DNA of 15,469 bases from Candidatus Melainabacteria bacterium GWA2_34_9 (GTDB lineage: Bacteria; Cyanobacteriota; Vampirovibrionia; Gastranaerophilales; UBA9971), in assembly GCA_001784535.1 (NCBI GenBank), contig MFRJ01000019.1, positions 1-15,469 on the forward strand, read 5' to 3'. Below are positions 15,017 to 15,469 of this stretch, one piece after another. Position 1 is the first letter of the stretch. Each line of letters begins with the position of its first letter. Both the position numbers and the translations under genes were made by a program. The notes beneath the pieces were generated by a model. The model saw only the letters and a list, made by a program, of their open reading frames with translations, ran no database searches and was not told where the DNA came from.

Positions 15017-15469
15017 TTAATTATCTTCTGCTTCTGGAATTTCGACGGAAAGAACAGCAGCAACGCCTTTAATGTTATTTCTGACAAGATTTTCCACTTC
15101 TAAAAGCAAATCGGTATTTTCTTTCAGAAACTCTACGGCTTTATCTCTGCCTTGTCCGAGCTTGTTGTCATTATAACTAAACCAGCTGCCTGATTTGTTA
15201 ATAATATCCATATCAACTGCAACATCAAGAATACAGCCAACTTTAGAAACACCTTCACCGTAAATAATATCAAATTCTGAAATTCTAAACGGAGGAGCTA
15301 CTTTGTTTTTAACAACTTTTACTTTAACTCTGTTTCCGAATTCTACCCCGTCTTTTTTCAAGGTTTCAATTTTTCTAATATCAAGTCTTAAGCTTGCATA
15401 GTATTTTAAAGCATTTCCGCCGGTTGTCGTTTCAGGATTACCGAACATAATGCCGATTTTTTGTCTTAA
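15017..15469 (-). CDS. recA: Recombinase RecA, C-terminal part (cut by window edge)
   Basis: The frame runs off the right edge; 150 C-terminal residues are visible. They begin LRQKIGIMFGNPETTTGG, which is the end of the L2 DNA-binding loop and the segment after it. Then come YYASLRLDIRKIE, VKNKVAPPFR and SWFSYNDNKLGQGRDKAVEFL of the C-terminal domain, ending in the usual acidic tail (EIPEAEDN). RecA forms the ATP-dependent filament for homologous recombination and SOS induction. The Walker motifs lie outside the window. The Met at 15448 is internal, not a start. It is followed in the same direction by rny; no convincing terminator separates them, so read-through is possible. Identification is certain. 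Confidence 0.97.
   Translation of the reverse strand, partial: LRQKIGIMFGNPETTTGGNALKYYASLRLDIRKIETLKKDGVEFGNRVKVKVVKNKVAPPFRISEFDIIYGEGVSKVGCILDVAVDMDIINKSGSWFSYNDNKLGQGRDKAVEFLKENTDLLLEVENLVRNNIKGVAAVLSVEIPEAEDN

Noticed and set aside
1..15469. CRISPR array, tRNA, rRNA, IS element or prophage
   Set aside because: I saw no regularly spaced repeats other than the coding repeat at the left edge, no tRNA-like cloverleaf, and no transposase, integrase or phage protein.

Overview
The window is AT-rich bacterial chromosome with ten protein-coding genes. Eight are complete and two are cut by the window edges. I see no tRNA, rRNA, CRISPR array, IS element or phage gene. The gene content points to a diderm bacterium. 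It has a very large AsmA-family envelope protein, an HtrA/Deg-type protease with a single PDZ domain, and a class A penicillin-binding protein. The order recA–rny–ymdB is a Bacillota-like arrangement. Diderm envelope genes together with RNase Y and low GC would fit the non-photosynthetic cyanobacterial relatives (Melainabacteria/Vampirovibrionia) or another AT-rich diderm lineage. This assignment is an inference from gene content, and no database was searched.

Layout. At the left edge (1–212, + strand) is the 3' end of an unrecognised gene whose protein carries a 43-residue tandem repeat; it ends at a clear intrinsic terminator. Positions 367–10905 form a leftward envelope and metabolism block. 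In transcription order it holds a class A PBP, an HtrA-like serine protease 3 nt downstream, a 1520-residue AsmA-like protein, glyA, and a TagO/WecA-type polyprenyl-phosphate sugar-1-phosphate transferase. glyA and the transferase each have a candidate promoter of their own, so the block may be several transcription units. A 388-nt AT-rich intergenic region (10906–11293) separates the PBP from a divergent, single 50-codon gene with a consensus ribosome binding site. That small gene ends at a strong bidirectional terminator (11471–11502), which it shares with the convergent operon to its right.

The right part (11521–15469) is a second leftward block: recA (3' part only), rny (RNase Y), a YmdB-family metallophosphoesterase and a PHP-domain phosphoesterase. 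The last three are 20–25 nt apart and probably cotranscribed. Together they look like an RNA-turnover and nucleotide-signalling operon: RNase Y is an endonuclease, YmdB a phosphodiesterase, and PHP proteins of this type include 5'-3' exoribonucleases and 3',5'-bisphosphate phosphatases.

The least explained points are the repeat protein at the left edge, the orphan 50-residue protein with its structured leader, the start of rny (no ordinary start codon near its ribosome binding site, and a leader full of inverted repeats), and a palindromic GC-rich element at an activator-like distance upstream of the PBP promoter. Most of the window is ordinary housekeeping and envelope genes, and I see no convincing new multi-gene system.
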